From Chloroflexota bacterium (GTDB taxonomy: Bacteria; Chloroflexota; Anaerolineae; Promineifilales; Promineifilaceae), in NCBI GenBank assembly GCA_963169155.1, contig CAUJGI010000428.1, positions 1-6,041 of the forward strand: a stretch of 6,041 nucleotides of DNA, written 5' to 3'. Under the pieces are notes generated by a model. That model did not search any database, was not told the origin of the DNA, and saw nothing but the letters and a program-made list of their open reading frames with translations. The translations under genes were made by a program, and so were the position numbers. The stretch's first letter is position 1, and each line of letters begins with the position of its first letter. Shown here piece after piece: positions 1 to 3,680 of the stretch.

Positions 1-1
1 A

Positions 2-30
2 CGCTTTCGCGGGGGCAGGCTGCGGGAATC
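2..30. repeat. Partial second REP-like copy cut by the window edge
   Basis: CGCTTTCGCGGG (2-13) matches CGCCTTCGCGGG of the neighbouring hairpin (56-67) at 11 of 12 bases, and TGCGGGAATC follows at 21-30. This looks like the right-hand portion of a related element or degraded tandem copy whose left arm lies outside the window. Confidence 0.35.
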
Positions 31-49
31 AACTCTAGCAATCAAGATG

Positions 50-73
50 GATACCCGCCTTCGCGGGTATGAC
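50..73. repeat. REP-like hairpin downstream of the mutase gene
   Basis: ATACCCGC (51-58) and GCGGGTAT (63-70) form a perfect 8-bp stem around the loop CTTC. The flanking GG and GAC give the general layout GGAT-CCCGC-loop-GCGGG-ATGAC typical of short dispersed palindromic repeats between bacterial genes. It sits 16 bp past the mutase stop and could stabilise the 3' end or assist termination, but no T-run follows on the minus strand. Confidence 0.5.
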
Positions 74-85
74 ACGGCTTTTGGC

Positions 86-2236
86 CTAGCCATCATGCCC
101 CAGCCGATTTTTGAGTTCTTGCAGCACTTTTTGGGCGGCGACGGGGATGACGGTGCCGGGGCCGAAGATGGCGGCTGCGCCGTGGTCATACAAAAATTGG
201 TAATCCTGCGCCGGAATGACGCCGCCGATGACGACGATGATGTCGGAACGGCCGTACCCATCCAATTCCGCCACCAGCTGCGGCAATAACGTCTTGTGCC
301 CCGCCGCCAGCGAGCTGATGCCCACCACGTGCACGTCGTTTTCGATGGCCTGTTTGGCCACCTCGGCCGGGGTTTGGAAGAGCGGGCCGATGTCCACATC
401 GAAGCCGAGGTCGGCGAAGGCGGTGGCGACGACCTTGGCGCCGCGATCGTGGCCGTCCTGGCCGATTTTGGCCACCATGATGCGCGGGCGGCGACCCTCT
501 TGCTGCTCAAATTCGTCGGCCATGCGGCGCACGGTTCCAATCTCCATGGTTGCTCCAAATTCGCTGCTGTAAACGCCGCCAATCGAGCGGATGGTGGCTT
601 TGTGGCGGCCCCACACCTGCTCCAGCGCGCCGGAAATCTCGCCCAGGCTGGCGCGGGCGCGGGCAGCGTTGACCGCCAGTTCCAGCAAATTGCCCTCGCC
701 AGACTCAGCGGCATGGGTGAGGGCGTTGAGCGCTTTTTCGACTTCAGCGGGGTCTCGATTGGCGCGTAACTCGGCTAACCGGGCGATTTGGGAGTGGCGA
801 ACGGCCGTGTTGTCCACCTCCAAAATATCAATGGCATCTTCTTTATCCAGCTGGTATTTGTTCACCCCCACAATCGTTTCCTGGCCGGAGTCGATGTGCG
901 CCTGGCGGCGCGCGGCCGCTTCTTCGATGCGCATTTTGGGCAGGCCGGTTTCTAGCGCCTTGGCCATGCCGCCCAATTCCTCCACCTCCTGAATGTGCGC
1001 CCAGGCGCGCTGGGCCAGCTCGTGGGTGAGCGTTTCCACCAGGTACGATCCGGCCCACGGATCGACGGTGCGGGTGATGCCGGTTTCGTGCTGCAAGTAG
1101 AGCTGCGTGTTGCGGGCAATGCGCGCCGAGAAGTCGGTGGGCAGGGCGATGGCTTCATCGAGGGCGTTGGTGTGCAGCGATTGGGTGCCGCCGAAGGCGG
1201 CCGCCATCGCTTCCAGGCAAGTGCGGGTGACGTTGTTGTACGGGTCCTGCTCGGTCAGGCTCCAGCCGGAGGTCTGGCTGTGGGTGCGCAGGGCCATCGA
1301 CTTGTCGTTTTGCGGATTAAACTGCTTGACGATTTTGGCCCAGAGCATGCGGGCGGCGCGCATTTTGGCAATCTCCATAAACATGTTCATGCCAATCGCC
1401 CAGAAGAAGGAGATGCGCGGGGCAAAGTCGTCGACGTTCATCCCGGCGGCGAGGCCCGCCCGCAAATATTCCAGCCCGTCGGCCAGGGTGTAGCCCAGCT
1501 CGATGTCGGCGGTGGCCCCGGCCTCCTGCATGTGGTAGCCGGAAACGCTGATGGCGTTAAATTTGGGCATTTCGCGGGCGGTGTAGGCGAAGATGTCGCC
1601 GACGATGCGCATGGAGGGCAGGGGCGGGTAGATGTAGGTGTTGCGCACCATGTACTCTTTCAGGATGTCGTTTTGGATGGTGCCGGTGAGCTGCGCGTGG
1701 GGCACGCCTTGCTCCTCGGCGGCAACGATGTAGAAGGCCATGATGGGCAGCACCGCGCCGTTCATCGTCATGGAGACGGACATTTTGTCCAGCGGGATGC
1801 CGTCGAACAGGAGGCGCATGTCGAGGATGGAGTCGATGGCCACACCCGCCTTGCCCACATCGCCCACAACGCGCTCGTGGTCGGAGTCGTAGCCGCGGTG
1901 GGTGGCCAGGTCGAAGGCGATGGAGAGGCCGCGCTGCCCGGCGGCCAGGTTGCGGCGGTAGAAGGCGTTGCTTTCTTCGGCGGTGCTGTACCCGGCGTAC
2001 TGGCGCACGGTCCACGGCTGCACAGCGTACATGGCGGGGTACGGGCCGCGCAGGTAGGGGGGAATCCCGGCGACAAAGTTGAGGTGCTCCATGTTTTGCA
2101 GATCATGTGGGGTATAGAACGGCCGTACCCCGATTTGTTCTAAGGTTTGCCAGGTGGTTGGGGGGGATACGGCCGTATCCCCCTCTTCTTTTCCTGGGGA
2201 TTTGTACGCAATTTTGGTGAAATCTGGCTGACTCAT
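86..2236 (-). CDS. Methylmalonyl-CoA mutase, large (catalytic, B12-binding) chain
   Basis: Cytosolic adenosylcobalamin-dependent mutase that interconverts (R)-methylmalonyl-CoA and succinyl-CoA in propionate and odd-chain or branched-chain catabolism. The 716-residue product matches the usual 710-730 of single-chain or alpha-subunit enzymes. Residues about 30-540 form the substrate-binding TIM barrel, with PYPAMYAVQPWTVRQYAGYS at 65-84 and a near-invariant stretch at 85-170. Residues about 580-716 are the cobalamin domain. By alignment from memory to the Propionibacterium enzyme, Y80, R198, H235 and K590 correspond to Y89, R207, H244 and K604. DGHDRG at 594-599 is the DxHxxG base-off motif, with H596 as the cobalt ligand. 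ATG at 2236 is favoured because a GGAG lies 8 nt upstream and the N-terminus has the expected length. Stop is TAG at 86-88. It lies 21 bp downstream of the Clp-N gene, so probably the second gene of an operon. The symbol could be mcmA, mutB or scpA; homodimer versus heterodimer cannot be decided here, since no small subunit, epimerase or MeaB gene is visible. Confidence 0.97.
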   Translation of the reverse strand: MSQPDFTKIAYKSPGKEEGDTAVSPPTTWQTLEQIGVRPFYTPHDLQNMEHLNFVAGIPPYLRGPYPAMYAVQPWTVRQYAGYSTAEESNAFYRRNLAAGQRGLSIAFDLATHRGYDSDHERVVGDVGKAGVAIDSILDMRLLFDGIPLDKMSVSMTMNGAVLPIMAFYIVAAEEQGVPHAQLTGTIQNDILKEYMVRNTYIYPPLPSMRIVGDIFAYTAREMPKFNAISVSGYHMQEAGATADIELGYTLADGLEYLRAGLAAGMNVDDFAPRISFFWAIGMNMFMEIAKMRAARMLWAKIVKQFNPQNDKSMALRTHSQTSGWSLTEQDPYNNVTRTCLEAMAAAFGGTQSLHTNALDEAIALPTDFSARIARNTQLYLQHETGITRTVDPWAGSYLVETLTHELAQRAWAHIQEVEELGGMAKALETGLPKMRIEEAAARRQAHIDSGQETIVGVNKYQLDKEDAIDILEVDNTAVRHSQIARLAELRANRDPAEVEKALNALTHAAESGEGNLLELAVNAARARASLGEISGALEQVWGRHKATIRSIGGVYSSEFGATMEIGTVRRMADEFEQQEGRRPRIMVAKIGQDGHDRGAKVVATAFADLGFDVDIGPLFQTPAEVAKQAIENDVHVVGISSLAAGHKTLLPQLVAELDGYGRSDIIVVIGGVIPAQDYQFLYDHGAAAIFGPGTVIPVAAQKVLQELKNRLGHDG
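2109..2131. repeat. Inverted repeat GGGGTA/TACCCC around a second ACGGCCGT copy
   Basis: GGGGTA (2109-2114) and TACCCC (2126-2131) are reverse complements, with most of the octamer at 2119-2126 enclosed. It lies 31 bp from the 22-bp palindrome inside the same gene, over codons for the conserved GVRPFYTP region. Both place G-runs to the left and C-runs to the right of the octamer. Confidence 0.55.
2162..2183. repeat. 22-bp perfect palindrome centred on an ACGGCCGT copy
   Basis: Five G, then ATACGGCCGTAT, then five C form a perfect inverted repeat with no loop. It lies in the mutase coding region near codons 18-25, in the variable stretch before the conserved barrel, and encodes part of GDTAVSPP. 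The first octamer arm is extended by seven matching bases on each side. Confidence 0.85.
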
Positions 2237-2244
2237 GTGTTGGA

Positions 2245-2248
2245 CTCC
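2245..2248 (-). promoter_or_regulatory. Shine-Dalgarno of the mutase gene
   Basis: Read on the minus strand, GGAG lies 8 nt before the ATG at 2236. It falls wholly inside the 21-bp gap after the Clp-N stop codon (TAA at 2258-2260). This supports the chosen mutase start and independent ribosome loading within a shared transcript. Confidence 0.7.
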
Positions 2249-2257
2249 ATCTTGAAA

Positions 2258-3241
2258 TTACTTTTCGCGTTTGAACCAACGGCGCAAACTCGAAAAAACA
2301 GAAAGTTTCTTATAGGGTTTAGTGGAGAATCTGGATGGATACTCTCGGACGAATCGGGGTTGATTGCGTAACTGCTCAAGCGTAACGGACGATTTTGCCA
2401 AAAGCTGGGCAGCCAAGGTTTTGTCCTGTTCAACGATGCCTAGAAGGAGCAGACGAGAATCGATACAGTTTAGGCCATTACCGTATTTTGATGCGTTTGC
2501 TGCTGATAAAAGCATCATTTTCAGGTCATCTCCCAGGTTAAAATTGGAGTCTGAAGAAGATTCTCCACGAGCGCTAATCTCGCGAGTTAAATTTACGGAA
2601 AGGGTATCAAGATCCTCAATTAAGTGAGAGAGCTGTTTGAACGCATTAGACTCGGGGGTTTTTAGAATTCCAAGAAGGACATGAGAGGTTGTAGCTGTGT
2701 TTTGCTTATTTTGATTCGCTACCATTTGGGCGTTTACCAGAATAGTTCTTACTGGACCCGAGAAGTAATCCGAATTTTGCAGCGGCAAACTTTCCCATCT
2801 TCTCTCCAAAGTAGGCAGGTTTTGCAATTTATCCTGCGTAATGCCGTGGTAACGGAGCCATTTATTGGCTTGAAGGTTTTGCGACTCACAAATGGCGTGA
2901 AGCAAGTGAACTGTCGAAATGAATCCCGCCTTTTGTTTTTCTGCCCTTTGTGAAGCCAACAACTCTATCGCTTCAATTTCCGATGATTTTCTGATTGTTT
3001 CGGTCGATAAAATATCCGATTTTGTTACAAGTATTTCTTTCCGAAGTTTGTCACCAAGGTGATGCGGCTTAATTCCCAGCTCGGTTAGAACGAGTGAGGC
3101 CTCACATTGAGGGGTCTTTAATAAACTTAGAAGCAAATGTTCAGCCTTCAGCTGGTTTTGGCCAAAAAACCGGGCGAACGAATAGGCTGCATCATACACT
3201 TGTTTTGCTTCGAGGCTGAATTTCAAGTTTGATTCTGCCAT
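2258..3241 (-). CDS. Stand-alone Clp N-terminal-domain protein with four Clp-N repeats
   Basis: This 327-residue, apparently soluble protein is built from four related helical repeats at about 8-70, 86-142, 160-220 and 235-294. Each carries a core like AEHLLLSLLKTPQCEASLVL (33-52), seen again as VHLLHAIC (111-118), SHVLLGILKTPESNA (186-200) and SRLLLLGIVEQDKT (262-275). A normal ClpA/ClpB/ClpC N-domain has two such repeats, so this is two tandem Clp_N domains. No Walker A or B motif and no AAA+ module is present. Clp N-domains bind substrates and adaptors, so an adaptor, decoy or regulatory role is possible, but that is inference. The tail 309-327 is rich in Lys and Arg, which could favour acidic-partner or nucleic-acid contact. 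The start at 3241 has only a weak GAG nine nt upstream. It is the likely first gene of a pair with the mutase. Its DNA is visibly more AT-rich than both neighbours and lacks the ACGGCCGT octamer, suggesting a separate history. Confidence 0.85.
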   Translation of the reverse strand: MAESNLKFSLEAKQVYDAAYSFARFFGQNQLKAEHLLLSLLKTPQCEASLVLTELGIKPHHLGDKLRKEILVTKSDILSTETIRKSSEIEAIELLASQRAEKQKAGFISTVHLLHAICESQNLQANKWLRYHGITQDKLQNLPTLERRWESLPLQNSDYFSGPVRTILVNAQMVANQNKQNTATTSHVLLGILKTPESNAFKQLSHLIEDLDTLSVNLTREISARGESSSDSNFNLGDDLKMMLLSAANASKYGNGLNCIDSRLLLLGIVEQDKTLAAQLLAKSSVTLEQLRNQPRFVREYPSRFSTKPYKKLSVFSSLRRWFKREK

Positions 3242-3290
3242 TTTGAAAAACTCGTTACTCAGAAAAGGTGCGGTTAAATTGCAACCTTGA

Positions 3291-3300
3291 TTTATATAAA
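3291..3300 (-). promoter_or_regulatory. Candidate -10 region for the Clp-N/mutase pair
   Basis: TTTATATAAA is self-complementary and gives a TATAAA box on the minus strand about 50 bp before the Clp-N start at 3241. I see no convincing -35 hexamer at 16-18 bp spacing, so the call rests on position and base composition. Confidence 0.25.
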
Positions 3301-3337
3301 CAGTGGTTCCATGTTGATGGCCTGCATTCTTTCGGTA

Positions 3338-3371
3338 GTGGGGGCTTGGGAAACGGCCGTCTATCCCTCAC
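3338..3371. repeat. Imperfect inverted repeat flanking the intergenic ACGGCCGT copy
   Basis: GTGGGGG (3338-3344) and CCCTCAC (3365-3371) pair with one mismatch, and GGGA with TCCC lies inside them, around the octamer at 3353-3360. The arrangement repeats the G-left, C-right pattern of the two mutase-gene sites, here free of coding constraint. Confidence 0.35.
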
Positions 3372-3521
3372 CGCTCATCTGCCCCACAACCTTCTGTAAT
3401 TGTATTTGTAAGGCAAAAATTATGTAATATTTATGTGCCTTTCTTAGTTGTCCTTGTAAGTGTAACCAATCTCAGTCATTTTTAATAACAAAACGCCACA
3501 CAATCGTATTCATTGCCCTTT

Positions 3522-3551
3522 TTGAAATTGTTCCGGGTAATGGTGCATAAA
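3522..3551 (+). promoter_or_regulatory. Candidate sigma-70-like promoter for the CotH-family gene
   Basis: TTGAAA (3522-3527, 5 of 6 to consensus) and CATAAA (3546-3551, 4 of 6) are spaced by 18 bp in an AT-rich stretch. Transcription would begin near 3558 and give a leader of about 120 nt that includes both stem-loops described separately. AT-rich DNA produces such matches easily, so this is a candidate only. Confidence 0.35.
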
Positions 3552-3565
3552 TTATTGATTTCTTT

Positions 3566-3590
3566 GCCAAAATGTCGTTCCCATTTTGGC
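3566..3590 (+). promoter_or_regulatory. Perfect 9-bp inverted repeat in the CotH-gene leader
   Basis: GCCAAAATG (3566-3574) and CATTTTGGC (3582-3590) are exact reverse complements around the 7-nt loop TCGTTCC. The element lies just after the candidate promoter, so it could be an operator dyad or an RNA hairpin. It has no following T-run and so is not a typical intrinsic terminator. Confidence 0.45.
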
Positions 3591-3626
3591 CTGTTTGTCG
3601 TTCTGTAAGCCGCGTTTCTTTTGTGC

Positions 3627-3651
3627 TCAAGGTCATAGCAGATGGCCTTGG
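3627..3651 (+). promoter_or_regulatory. Stem-loop just upstream of the CotH-gene Shine-Dalgarno
   Basis: AAGGTCAT (3629-3636) pairs with ATGGCCTT (3642-3649) around the 5-nt loop AGCAG, with one G-U pair. C3628-G3650 and a U-G pair extend the stem to ten. It ends 17 nt before AGGAGG and does not cover it, so it may stabilise the leader or modulate translation; no known riboswitch consensus is recognised. Confidence 0.4.
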
Positions 3652-3668
3652 CGAGGAATAACCTGACT

Positions 3669-3674
3669 AGGAGG
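3669..3674 (+). promoter_or_regulatory. Strong Shine-Dalgarno of the CotH-family gene
   Basis: AGGAGG is a full match to the anti-SD core, separated by six nt (AAAGGT) from ATG 3681. The reading frame stays open upstream, including a TTG at 3648, so this site is what decides the start. The signal peptide beginning directly at this ATG agrees. Confidence 0.85.
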
Positions 3675-3680
3675 AAAGGT

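Larger units (their letters stand above)
3242..3680. other. AT-rich divergent intergenic region
   Basis: This 439-bp gap separates the minus-strand Clp-N/mutase pair from the plus-strand CotH gene and must hold both promoters. It contains the -10-like box at 3291, one ACGGCCGT octamer at 3353-3360, a long-loop inverted repeat AAGGCA/TGCCTT (3410-3415 and 3436-3441), the promoter candidate at 3522 and the two stem-loops. The octamer TGTCGTTC is repeated directly at 3573 and 3596, 23 bp apart. Between about 3372 and 3520 I see nothing else that can be supported: no tRNA, no convincing gene and no recognised riboswitch. Confidence 0.7.

Noticed and set aside
909..918. GCGGCCGC-type site as another copy of the iterated octamer
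   Set aside because: Its outer bases are G and C rather than A and T, and a single copy is expected in GC-rich coding DNA.
995..2143. A 382-codon open frame on the plus strand across the mutase gene
   Set aside because: It is antisense to a highly conserved enzyme, has the His/Val/Gly-rich composition typical of reverse-strand reading of GC-rich genes, and shows no recognisable domain.
3410..3441. AAGGCA/TGCCTT inverted repeat as an intrinsic terminator
   Set aside because: The stem is only 6 bp with a 20-nt AT-rich loop, and there is no upstream gene on the plus strand for it to terminate.
3572..3661. A 29-codon leader frame (ATG 3572 to TAA 3659-3661) ending 19 bp before the CotH start
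   Set aside because: It is well placed for a leader peptide, but no Shine-Dalgarno precedes it, the peptide has no run of regulatory codons, and frames this short are common by chance.
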